The position numbers were made by a program, and so were the translations under genes. From contig JARYMM010000001.1 of NCBI GenBank assembly GCA_029907105.1, positions 1 to 64,000 on the forward strand: a stretch of DNA of 64,000 nt, in the 5' to 3' direction. The notes under the pieces were generated by a model that was not told the origin of the DNA, searched no databases, and was given only the letters and a program-made list of their open reading frames with translations. Of the stretch, positions 27,831 to 35,705 are shown in pieces. The stretch's first letter is position 1. Each line of letters begins with the position of its first letter. The stretch is from Anaerolineae bacterium. Its GTDB lineage: Bacteria > Chloroflexota > Anaerolineae > UBA3071.

Positions 27831-29089
27831 CCAGCGTGGGAAAGCTCAAGTATCTCGTTGTGATGTTATTTGCCTGGAGCACTCTAGCAGGGACACTTCT
27901 CAGCACTCAAAGAGCCTGAGCGGAGCCAAGCACTATTCGCGTATGGCGCGTCAACTTGGGAACAGTTGATGTTGTAGATTTTCAATCGTATCTCCGAGTC
28001 GTACTGCCTGAAGAGTGGCAAGCATCATGGGCCTCAGAGTCGTTGTGGGCCGGGGCTGTAGCTGTTCGTACTTTCGCTTGGTATTATGTCTTGCATCCCC
28101 AATACCCCACTGTAGGCCCAAATTGCCCGGCTGTTTATGATCTGACGGACGCGTCCCAAACTTATAACCCCGATGATCCGCGTGCCAATCATCCAAACAC
28201 CAATCAGGCAATTGCCGAGACGTGGGGCCAACACTTGACTTATTATGACGCTGTCATTTGGGCCAGATATGCGGCTGAAAATAGTACCCCTACGCTTTCT
28301 CACACAGGTTACAGCCCGCCCCTGACAGGAATTCTCAACCCGGTATGCGTAGGAGCAGATGGAAATCCGCTTTCTCGCTATATCCCCGGAATCGGGTGGA
28401 GTCATGGTGAAGGAATGTGTCAGTATGGCTCACAACGTTGGGCGACAGGTCAGGACGACTCTCCTGATGATCGCCTTCACCCTCAATGGGTCAGCTACAA
28501 GCAAATCCTCGTCCACTATTACACCGATGTCCACCTAAAGACCGATAATGGAACCGCTCTCACTCCGCCCTGGCGCTGGAACGCCCTTTCTCACGATACC
28601 CCCTTGACCCTCTCGCCGGGCTCATCCAGCAGCGTGACCGTCATGGCTCAAAACACGGGCACGGAAACGTGGCGCGGCCCCAGATATCCGGACAATTCCC
28701 CCAATCCTCACCCCATTGCCCTCAGCTATCGCCTCTACAGTCCCGACGGCCTCTGCCTGGCCAATTGCGATGGCAGTCAACGGGAGGTTCTTTTCGGCCG
28801 AACCACTGTGCAGCCAGGTGAATCCACCACCCTGGTTCCCACTCTCCACCTTCCTTCCGATTTCGCCAGTCCGCATCACTACGTCATCCGCTGGGACATG
28901 GTGCAATTGACGGTATCAGCAGAGGTCATGGCTCAGGCCGCAGGGCTGGATGACGAGGAGTGGACGGCCTTGGTTGAGAGCACAGCGGCGGTGAACTTCT
29001 GGTTCAGCGAGCAGAGCCCTGCCTGGTTCACACAGGATGTCGCCGTCCACAAGTGCTACATCCCCCTCGCTGTCAGAAACCACACTTGA
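27809..29089 (+). pseudogene. SpoIID/LytB-like protein with in-frame TGA
   Basis: An ATG at 27809 with GGGAGG just upstream opens a signal peptide (YLVVMLFAWSTLAGTLL). After 36 codons there is a TGA at 27917, and the same frame continues for 390 codons with AEPSTIRVWRVNLGTVDVVD, the normal start of a SpoIID domain, whose core follows (YLRVVLPEEW, AGAVAVRTFAWYYV, GWSHGEGMCQYGSQ). The C-terminal third is beta-rich. SpoIID proteins are lytic transglycosylases acting on denuded peptidoglycan. Without readthrough only an unsecreted form from TTG 27956 could be made. Either a nonsense mutation or readthrough; no selenocysteine signal is evident. Confidence 0.7.
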
Positions 29090-29253
29090 GATAACAGGCT
29101 GAGCTAACGGCATAATTTGATCGCTTCAGGTCGGGTGGGCAGCGCAATCTTCCGGTAACCAGTCCGGGAGCGTAGCCTGGCTGCGATCCCCCACACGACA
29201 GGGGACCCCCCGGCCTTTGTGTTTTCCAACTTTTCCTCGGCTCCATCGGCTGA

Positions 29254-30933
29254 CTACATCCTCTCCGGCGCGCTCACGCCCATCAGCCCCAGCACGCGGG
29301 CCAGCGTGATCTTGCTCGCCTCCACCAGCTTCAGCCGGGCCTTGGTAAGTTCCTCATCGGCGGGATCGCTGGAAACGACGCGGCAATCGCGGTAGAAGGC
29401 GTGAAAAGTGGCCGCCAGGTCCTGGGCGTAGTGCGGCAGGTGATGGGGGGCCAGATTGCGGGCCGCCATCTCCACGATCTCCGGCAACTCCAGCATCTTG
29501 CGGATCAGGGTCAGTTCCGAGGGGTGGTTGAGCAGGCTAACGTCGCCGTCGGCATACCGCTCCGCCGTCCATCCCTGCTCGGCGGCATGGCGCAGGATGC
29601 TGGCGATGCGAGCATGGGCGTACTGCACGTAGTAGACCGGGTTCTCCTGTGATTGCTCCCGCGCCAGCGTCAGATCAAAGTCCATCTGGCTGTCAATGGC
29701 GTTGGCCAGCAGGAAGAAGCGCACGGCGTCGGGGCCAACGTCGTCCAGCACCTCGCTCAGGCGCACCATCGTGCCGGCCCGCTTGGAGAGCCGCACGTCT
29801 TCGCCTGCTTCCTTCAGTGTCACGAGCTGGTAGATGAGCAGCGTGAGCCGCTCCGGGTCCAACCCTAGCGCCCGCATCATGGCCTTCATGCGCGGCACGT
29901 GCCCCTGGTGATCCGCCCCCCAGACGTCAATGACCCAGTCGAAGCCGCGGGTGATGAACTTGTCATAGTGGTAGGCGATGTCGGAGGCGAAGTAGCCCGG
30001 TTCGCCGGTGGAGCGGATGAGCACCTCGTCCTTGTCGCCGCCCAACTCGGCGGCTTTGAACCACACCGCCCCTTCCCGCAGCTCCAGGTGATCCCCCTGG
30101 CGCAACAGGCTCATCACGTGGTCGAAGGTTCCATCGGTGTACAGGGAGCGTTCGGAGAACCAGTGGTCATAGATGATGCCCAGCCGTTCGCAGTCGGCGC
30201 GCACGCTGCCCAGAGCCTTTTCCCGGATTCCCAGGTCGGCCAGCGCCTGCACTGCCTCTTCGTAATCCATGCGCAGGTACTTGTCGCCTGCCATAGCGGC
30301 GATCTCCTGCGCCCAATCCACGATGTACTGGCCGCGATAGCCATTTTCGGGGAGCTCCGCCTCGCGGCCCAGGGCCTGGGCGTAGCGGGCGTAGAGGCTG
30401 CGGCCGAAGAGCTGAATCTGCGTGCCAGCGTCGTTGACGTAGTACTCCCGCTGCACCTGGTAGCCTGCGGCGGCCAGCACGTTGGCCAGGGTGTCGCCGA
30501 TGACTACATTACGCCCGAAGCCGACGTGCAGGGGGCCGGTGGGGTTGGCGCTGCCGTATTCCACCTGTACGCGCCGGCCCTGGCCGATATCCACGTTGCC
30601 CCAGCGCTCGCCGGCAGCGCGGATGGCCTCCACCTGCCGCGCCAGCCAGCCGGCGTCCAGCGTGAAGTTGATGAAGCCGGGATGGGCGATGTCCACCAGG
30701 CCGATAAAATCGGCCTTGGGCAGCCGCTTGACGATGGCGGCGGCGATGTCCATGGGCGACTTGCGGGCCAGGCGAGCCGATTGCAGGGCGATGTTGGTGC
30801 TGTAATCGCCATAGGCCGCCTGCTTGGGCCGTTCCACCGTCACCGGCGGCGATTCGTACTTCGGCAGATCGCCCTTGCGCTGTGCCTTCTTGATCGCTTT
30901 CTCGATGAGCGTGGTGAGTTCGTCTTTGATCAT
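29254..30933 (-). CDS. argS: Arginyl-tRNA synthetase
   Basis: 559 residues, normal length. Domains: N-terminal Arg-S additional domain (1-90), class I catalytic core and C-terminal DALR anticodon-binding domain (about 440-559). The active site reads NPTGPLHVGFGRNVVIGD: the last His of the usual HVGH signature is Phe139, an odd substitution. The KMSKS-equivalent loop is DVRLSKRAGTMV. ATG at 30933; immediately upstream lies degenerate toxin-antitoxin sequence and no clear promoter. The 164 bp downstream of its stop hold nothing I recognise. Confidence 0.92.
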   Translation of the reverse strand: MIKDELTTLIEKAIKKAQRKGDLPKYESPPVTVERPKQAAYGDYSTNIALQSARLARKSPMDIAAAIVKRLPKADFIGLVDIAHPGFINFTLDAGWLARQVEAIRAAGERWGNVDIGQGRRVQVEYGSANPTGPLHVGFGRNVVIGDTLANVLAAAGYQVQREYYVNDAGTQIQLFGRSLYARYAQALGREAELPENGYRGQYIVDWAQEIAAMAGDKYLRMDYEEAVQALADLGIREKALGSVRADCERLGIIYDHWFSERSLYTDGTFDHVMSLLRQGDHLELREGAVWFKAAELGGDKDEVLIRSTGEPGYFASDIAYHYDKFITRGFDWVIDVWGADHQGHVPRMKAMMRALGLDPERLTLLIYQLVTLKEAGEDVRLSKRAGTMVRLSEVLDDVGPDAVRFFLLANAIDSQMDFDLTLAREQSQENPVYYVQYAHARIASILRHAAEQGWTAERYADGDVSLLNHPSELTLIRKMLELPEIVEMAARNLAPHHLPHYAQDLAATFHAFYRDCRVVSSDPADEELTKARLKLVEASKITLARVLGLMGVSAPERM

Positions 30934-30944
30934 GCTGAATTACC

Positions 30945-31015
30945 CCGTGGATTTCCGTGGCCTTGGCCTGATAAGGCGTGATCTTGCCCTGACGTTCCAA
31001 CTCGGAGTAAGTCAT
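30945..31015 (-). pseudogene. HEPN-type gene, 5' remnant
   Basis: An ATG at 31015 opens MTYSELERQGKITPYQAK, which resembles the start of HEPN proteins that accompany minimal nucleotidyltransferases (a short helix, then a basic Pro-containing turn). After about 24 codons it runs into the argS leader, so only the beginning remains. It follows the nucleotidyltransferase remnant in the usual order. Confidence 0.45.
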
Positions 31016-31025
31016 CTTCCTGGCC

Positions 31026-31187
31026 TATCAGCATTATCTTAGGATCAGCCCAGACGTTGCTCAGAAAGGAATCCCCTTGTCGTAGTTTGCTGGCAGCTTC
31101 TTCCCATCCATAGACCATGTAGTTCGTCTCTCGTCCCAATGTCTCCTCCAGCCGTGAAACCACTGAGGCCAGTTGTATGAGATCCAC
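31026..31187 (-). pseudogene. Nucleotidyltransferase (MNT) antitoxin, 3' remnant
   Basis: About 54 codons from 31187 read RLEETLGRETNYMVYGWEEA, then GDSFLSNVWADPKIMLIG, which matches the C-terminal part of MNT-type nucleotidyltransferases. The catalytic GSxxxG/DxD half is absent. The upstream boundary is the polA 3'-end copy at 31197. With the adjoining HEPN remnant this is a dead toxin-antitoxin pair. Confidence 0.55.
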
Positions 31188-31196
31188 CTCCTTAAA

Positions 31197-31326
31197 GCGG
31201 TTCCATCTCCAGCCAATTCTCCCCCACCTTTAGGTCCACCTTCAGCGGCGCATCCAGCTTGAAGGCCTCCTCCATCAGCCGCTTGACCAGCGGGGCGACG
31301 GTGGCCAGCAGGCCGGGCAGTTCTAC
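31197..31326 (-). repeat. Detached copy of the polA 3' end
   Basis: About 115 bp match the 3' end of polA (32014-32128) with two or three mismatches and one 12-bp insertion. It still encodes the polymerase C-terminus (KRLMEEAFKLDAPLKV, ending WLEMEPL and a stop) but is separated from polA by the toxin-antitoxin pair. The left edge abuts the nucleotidyltransferase remnant and the right edge meets the PIN stop codon. Confidence 0.92.
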
Positions 31327-31739
31327 TTGTACGGCAATCCTTGCAATGTGACCTCTTCCCTGATAGTCTCAAACTCCGGATCTTTGTGTACCAACATGCC
31401 GTCCCTTACCTTGGCCAACGCCGCGATCCAGGAATCGGCGAAAGAAATGCGATGCTGGGCTTTGAGCTCAGCAGCTATCTCACCGGTACGCTCATCAGAC
31501 TCGACGCGCTGTAATGGGAGTTGCTTGAGCGTTTCGATCCACCGCTGAGCTTCCCCTTCCCCTCGCTCTTGGAGGTAGATGTAGTGCAACTCCATCCAGG
31601 AGGCGAACGATACGAGTACTATCTCTCCTCTCCTCGCCCGGTGCAACAGTTCAACGATGACCTCAGCGCCTTCCTCGTCATCAGTGTAAGCGAGCAGGGC
31701 TGAGGTGTCAAGAACGAAGGGCTTGTGGTCATCGTTCAC
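31323..31739 (-). CDS. PIN-domain toxin (VapC-like)
   Basis: 138 residues, a single PIN domain. The acidic metal-binding residues are visible: VLDTSALLAY near the N-terminus, WMELHYIY in the middle, SFADSWIAALA and HKDPEFE. VapC toxins are ribonucleases that cut tRNA or rRNA. The upstream antitoxin gene overlaps this start by 11 bp. The stop (31323-31325) lies at the first base of the detached polA 3' end. Confidence 0.88.
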   Translation of the reverse strand: MNDDHKPFVLDTSALLAYTDDEEGAEVIVELLHRARRGEIVLVSFASWMELHYIYLQERGEGEAQRWIETLKQLPLQRVESDERTGEIAAELKAQHRISFADSWIAALAKVRDGMLVHKDPEFETIREEVTLQGLPYK

Positions 31740-31980
31740 GTTTGCGCTCCTCCGCCCGATATTCGATCAGTTTCTCCCGCAAGCATAGCCCTTTCGTAGA
31801 CCCCCGAAAGGCCTCAATCGGATCCAGTGTTGGGACCTCGTTCACTCCGGTATCCCAATTCTCGTCAGGTAAGAAGGTCACCACCACGGGCACCCGCTTT
31901 TTGAAAGGAACGAGCGTCAGGAGCGTCACTTTTTCTCCATCGAAGATTCCTTTAACGGCCAATATCTGTGAATGTGCCAT
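31729..31980 (-). CDS. Antitoxin for the PIN toxin
   Basis: 83 residues. The beginning (ILAVKGIFDGEKVTLL, later VPVVVTFLPDE) resembles the short beta-hairpin antitoxins of the AF2212/DUF104-like type that precede VapC genes; the C-terminal half is charged and helical (REKLIEYRAEERKRER) and probably wraps the toxin. The start is ATG 31980 with GGAGG upstream, 27 bp after the polA stop, so the pair could be cotranscribed with polA. Confidence 0.75.
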   Translation of the reverse strand: MAHSQILAVKGIFDGEKVTLLTLVPFKKRVPVVVTFLPDENWDTGVNEVPTLDPIEAFRGSTKGLCLREKLIEYRAEERKRER

Positions 31981-32006
31981 CGTTTTTCCTCCGTGACATA
32001 ATTCAA

Positions 32007-34757
32007 CTAGCAGGGTTCCATCTCCAGCCAATTCTCCCCCACCTTTAGCTCCACCTTCAGCGGCGCATCCAGCTTGAAGGCCTCCTCCATCAGCCGCTTG
32101 GCCAGCGGGGCGACGGCGGGCAGTTCCTCATTGGGCACCTCCAGCACCAGTTCGTCGTGCACCTGCAAGATCATGCGGCTGTGCAGGCCGCGCTCCTGCA
32201 GCGCCTGGTGCAGGCGGATCATGGCAATCTTAATGATGTCGGCGGCCGTGCCCTGAATGGGCATGTTGATCGCTGCCCGTTCGGCGGCCTGGCGCACGTT
32301 GTTGTGGGCCTTGCTGCGCAGGCCGAGTTCCGGGAAGTAGCGCCGCCGTCCCAACAGCGTTTCCACGTACCCTTGCTGGCGCGCCTGCGCTCGCGTGCGG
32401 TCCACGTACTCTTTCACCTTCGGGTAGGTGGCGAAGTAGGTGCGGATGAACTGCGTCGCCTCCTCCTGGGACATGCCCGTCTGCTGTGACAGCCCATAGG
32501 GGCCCTGGCCGTACATGATGCCGAAGTTGACGCCTTTGGCAATGCGGCGCATCTCCGGCGTCACCTGGTCCAGCGGCACGCCGAGCACGGCGGCGGCAGT
32601 GCTGGCGTGGATGTCCTCGCCGCGGCGAAAGGCCGCCAGCAACCCCGGGTCCTGCGAGATGTGGGCCATGACGCGCAGCTCCACCTGCGAGTAGTCAGCG
32701 GACAGGAGCTTCCAACCCGGCTGAGCTACGAATGCTCGCCGGATCTGCCGTCCCAGCTCTGTGCGGATGGGGATGTTCTGCAGGTTGGGGTTCGACGAGG
32801 AAAGTCGCCCGGTGACCGTCCCTGTCTGGTTATAGGAGGTGTGCACCCGCCCCGTGCGCGGATTGACCAACTCCACCAGGGCATCCACGTAGGTGGACTT
32901 GAGCTTGGATAGCTCTCGCTGCTCCAGGAGGAGGTCAATGACCGGATGTTTCCCCCGCAGCCCCTGCAGCACGTTCGCTGACGTGGAGTAATGCCCTGAA
33001 CTGGTCTTCGGCACCCCCTGACGAGGCAGTTGTAGCCTGTCGAAGAGGGCTTCGGAAAGCTGCTGCGTGGAGTTGATGTTGAAGGGATAGCCAACCTGGG
33101 CATGAATCTCCTTTTCCAACTCAACCAGCCGTGCCGCCAGCGTCTTCGACATTTGTTGCAGGTAGCGCACGTCCAGGGCCACGCCGGCCTGCTGCATAGC
33201 TACCAGTACCGGCACCAGCGGCATCTCCACCTCCTGGAAGAGGCGCAGCACCCCCCTGGCCTCCAGTTCCGGACGCAACACTCCCACCAGCCGCCAGGTC
33301 ATGTCCACATCGGCAGCGGCATAGGAGGCAGCTTTGCCCAGAGGCACCTGGGCCATGGTGATCTGCCTGCTGCCCGTGCCGATCAGTTGGCTGATGGAAG
33401 TCATCTCCGCGCCCAGGCGGGCGAAGGCCAGGTTCTTGAGCCCCAGGTTGCGGCTGGCCGGGTCGAGCAGCCATTCGGCGATCATGGTGTCAAACAATTC
33501 TCCCTGCACGGTGACGCCGTAGCGGGCCAGCACGGTCAGGTCGTACTCGCCGTTATGTGCCGCCTTGGGCATGGAGGCATCCGCCAGCAGCGGCTTGAGC
33601 CGGGCCAGCACCACCTCCAGCGGCAACTGCTCTGCCCCGGCGTGGCCCAGAGGGATGTAGGCGGCCTGCCCCTCGCCCCAGGCCAGGGCCAATCCTACCA
33701 GGTCGGCGAGCATGGGGTCGGTGCTGGTGGTTTCCACGTCGAAGGCGACCAGCTTGCTGGCCTGCAACAGGCGAAGCTGTTCGTCCAGTTCAGCCTGGGT
33801 AGTGATGACTTGATATTGGGTACCGGATATTGGAGCTCTCTGCGCTTCGGCGGCCTCGGCAAACAGGGGCAGTTGCTCCCCTTGTGTCGGGGGTGCCGGC
33901 GGAGTCAGCCGCTCCAGCAGGGTGCGGAACTCCAGCTCGCGGAAAAGCTCGGCCACCCGCTGGCGGTCGAACTCTTTCACACGGCAGCTTTCCAGGTCGA
34001 GGTCAATGTTCACATCTCGGACGATGGACGCCAGTTGTTTGGACAGCAAGGCCAGATCCCTGTTCCCCTCCAGGGCGCTGCGGGCGCGGCCCGTGATCTC
34101 GTCCAGGTGCTGATAGATCCCCTCCACGCTGCCGTAGGTCTGCAACAACTCCGTAGCGGTCTTCTCTCCCACGCCTCGCACGCCAGGGATGTTGTCGGAT
34201 TTGTCGCCGGTGAGAGCTTTGTAGTCAATGAGTTGTTGTGGCCGCAGGCCATAGCGGGCCTGGATCCCTGCCTCGTCGTAGACGACGGTATCGCTGAAGC
34301 TGCGGCGAGAGGTGAGCACGCGGGTGTGGCGGTCAACGAGCTGGAAGGCGTCGGTATCGCCGGTGACCAGCAGGGTCTCCACGCCACGCGCCGCGGCCTG
34401 CCGGCTGAGGGTGCCCAGCACGTCGTCGGCCTCGTAGCCTTCTACCTCGAAGATGGGGATGTTGAACGCCTCTACCACCTGGCGAATGCGGGCCATCTGC
34501 GTGCGCAGCTCGTCGGGCATGGCGGCTCGATGGGCCTTGTATTCTGGATACTGTTCGTGGCGGAACGTGCGGCCCACATCAAAGGCCACAGCGATGTAAT
34601 CGGGCTTTTCGTCGCGCAGCACATTGAGCAGCATGGAGGTGAAGCCGAAGACCGCGTTGGTCAGTTCGCCCTGGCTTGTGGCCAGGGTGGCGGGCAGGGC
34701 ATGGAAGGCTCGATAGGCCAGGCTATGACCGTCAATGAGCACCAGTTTCTTGGACAT
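32007..34757 (-). CDS. polA: DNA polymerase I
   Basis: 916 residues in the standard order: 5'-3' exonuclease (1-290, LIDGHSLAYRAFHALP, VAFDVGRTFRHE, VTGDTDAFQLV), 3'-5' exonuclease (about 335-510) and polymerase (530-916). In the proofreading domain the metal ligands look intact (FDVETTSTDP, AHNGEYDL, YAAADVD). The polymerase motifs are present (DYSQVELRVMAH, RRIAKGVNFGIMYG, VHDELVLEVP). The end of the gene (32014-32128) is duplicated at 31197-31326; the present C-terminus ends MEPC, the detached copy MEPL. Confidence 0.95.
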   Translation of the reverse strand: MSKKLVLIDGHSLAYRAFHALPATLATSQGELTNAVFGFTSMLLNVLRDEKPDYIAVAFDVGRTFRHEQYPEYKAHRAAMPDELRTQMARIRQVVEAFNIPIFEVEGYEADDVLGTLSRQAAARGVETLLVTGDTDAFQLVDRHTRVLTSRRSFSDTVVYDEAGIQARYGLRPQQLIDYKALTGDKSDNIPGVRGVGEKTATELLQTYGSVEGIYQHLDEITGRARSALEGNRDLALLSKQLASIVRDVNIDLDLESCRVKEFDRQRVAELFRELEFRTLLERLTPPAPPTQGEQLPLFAEAAEAQRAPISGTQYQVITTQAELDEQLRLLQASKLVAFDVETTSTDPMLADLVGLALAWGEGQAAYIPLGHAGAEQLPLEVVLARLKPLLADASMPKAAHNGEYDLTVLARYGVTVQGELFDTMIAEWLLDPASRNLGLKNLAFARLGAEMTSISQLIGTGSRQITMAQVPLGKAASYAAADVDMTWRLVGVLRPELEARGVLRLFQEVEMPLVPVLVAMQQAGVALDVRYLQQMSKTLAARLVELEKEIHAQVGYPFNINSTQQLSEALFDRLQLPRQGVPKTSSGHYSTSANVLQGLRGKHPVIDLLLEQRELSKLKSTYVDALVELVNPRTGRVHTSYNQTGTVTGRLSSSNPNLQNIPIRTELGRQIRRAFVAQPGWKLLSADYSQVELRVMAHISQDPGLLAAFRRGEDIHASTAAAVLGVPLDQVTPEMRRIAKGVNFGIMYGQGPYGLSQQTGMSQEEATQFIRTYFATYPKVKEYVDRTRAQARQQGYVETLLGRRRYFPELGLRSKAHNNVRQAAERAAINMPIQGTAADIIKIAMIRLHQALQERGLHSRMILQVHDELVLEVPNEELPAVAPLAKRLMEEAFKLDAPLKVELKVGENWLEMEPC
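32014..32128 (-). repeat. polA 3' end, in-gene copy of the flanking repeat
   Basis: This is the functional copy of the repeat whose detached partner lies at 31197-31326. Together they bracket the PIN toxin-antitoxin pair as direct repeats about 815 bp apart. Confidence 0.9.
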
Positions 34758-34770
34758 GGAACGCCTCCGG

Positions 34771-34837
34771 CTTAAACCTCAAACATCAAACTTCAAAGCA
34801 GAAGCCAGGGTTTGAAGTTTGGAGTTTGAGGTTTGAG
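34771..34837. repeat. Heptamer array in inverted halves (CTCAAAC / GTTTGAG)
   Basis: Left: CTTAAAC, CTCAAAC, ATCAAAC, TTCAAAG (34771-34798). Right: GTTTGAA, GTTTGGA, GTTTGAG, GTTTGAG (34810-34837). The halves are reverse complements and can form a stem of more than 20 bp. It sits between the divergent polA and SnoaL-like genes. Confidence 0.9.
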
Positions 34838-34919
34838 TTTATTCTATTTTACCTCGATTGGGCGTATTGGTCAAAGCGCTGCTGCCATGTGTTTCACACT
34901 TCGGCTTTCGGGCCTTTTG

Positions 34920-34928
34920 TGGTACAAT
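34920..34928 (+). promoter_or_regulatory. Extended -10 promoter
   Basis: TGG followed by TACAAT (34923-34928); the -35 region is weak (TTCGGC at 34900-34905). It is 42 bp upstream of the lipoprotein ATG. Confidence 0.45.
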
Positions 34929-34969
34929 TGAACGGAAGGTGGAAGATAGAATGGAGGTTGGAGGGGGAA

Positions 34970-35482
34970 ATGAGCAGATGTGATCTGTTGAGTCTGCCTC
35001 TCATCGTGCTGATGCTGGCGGCGTGTGCCAGGTCGCCGTTGCCGCCGACGGCGGTGGTAGCGCCCACGCCAGTACGCACGCCGACGCCCGTGCCGGCCAC
35101 GGACGAGGAGGCCATCCTGCAGCTTCTGGCCGCCGAAGGGGAAGGCGTGGTGCAGCAGGACATCGAACGGCTGATGGAAATCTGGGCCGAGGACGGGGTG
35201 GTGAAGGATGCCCGGCACACGCCCGATGACGGCAGCGATGATCTGACCTGGCGCGGGCGCGACGCCATCCGCCAGCGCTACGTGACGCTGGTTTTCCCCG
35301 GCAATCCATCCACGGCCGGGGCCACCGATGTGCAACTGACCATCGAGGGCGACACGGCGGAGGCGCTGTCCACCACGCGCATCGGCTCGGAGGTGGCTCC
35401 CGGCGGCGACCGCTGGACCTTTGCCCGGCGGGAGGGGCGCTGGCTCATCACCAGCCTGACCTACAACCTGGAACCGGAGTAG
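34970..35482 (+). CDS. SnoaL/DUF4440-like lipoprotein
   Basis: 170 residues. The signal peptide ends in LMLAAC; a short Pro/Thr linker follows, then an NTF2-like fold (EAILQLLAAEGEGVVQQD, LMEIWAEDGVV, RQRYVTLVFP, RWLITSLTYNLEP). Such domains bind small molecules or form dimers; no activity can be assigned. ATG 34970 has GAGGGGG 4-8 nt upstream; the longer open frame has no ribosome site and no homology. Confidence 0.8.
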   Translation: MSRCDLLSLPLIVLMLAACARSPLPPTAVVAPTPVRTPTPVPATDEEAILQLLAAEGEGVVQQDIERLMEIWAEDGVVKDARHTPDDGSDDLTWRGRDAIRQRYVTLVFPGNPSTAGATDVQLTIEGDTAEALSTTRIGSEVAPGGDRWTFARREGRWLITSLTYNLEPE

Positions 35483-35509
35483 GCGGATCGCGCTTGTCGT
35501 CGCAAAGTG

Positions 35510-35538
35510 TTGAGCCTTTGTGCAAGCTGTGCTATAAT
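35510..35538 (+). promoter_or_regulatory. Promoter for the fabF-like gene
   Basis: TTGAGC (35510-35515), 17-bp spacer, TATAAT (35533-35538). The leader to the fabF-like ATG is about 140 nt and contains a small ORF. Confidence 0.8.
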
Positions 35539-35621
35539 GTTTTGGAAGGCTGCTGGTGACACTCATACCTGCGCTGAGCATAACCGGCCGTTGAATAATC
35601 GAGATGGTGGAGGAAGCGACC

Positions 35622-35705
35622 ATGGCCTGGTTCATTATAGAATCCGTCTCACGCATTCTGCTCATAGACCTGGAGGACTTCATCCATGCGACCTTATCCT
35701 GGTAA
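35622..35705 (+). CDS. Small ORF (27 residues) in the fabF-like leader
   Basis: The ATG has GGTGGAGG about 8 nt upstream, a better ribosome site than many annotated genes. It encodes MAWFIIESVSRILLIDLEDF plus seven residues, hydrophobic with acidic residues, and its TAA lies 17 nt inside the next gene. It could be a leader peptide coupling translation of the fabF-like gene or a small membrane protein. No homologue is recalled. Confidence 0.4.
   Translation: MAWFIIESVSRILLIDLEDFIHATLSW

Noticed and set aside
27917-27919. Selenocysteine codon at the TGA in the SpoIID-like gene
   Set aside because: The position is right after a signal peptide, not in an active site, and no stem-loop like a bacterial SECIS follows at the required distance. 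A nonsense change is simpler.
29090-29253. tRNA gene or riboswitch in the gap after the SpoIID-like gene
   Set aside because: Some GC-rich pairing is possible but no cloverleaf, T-loop or known aptamer core can be drawn.
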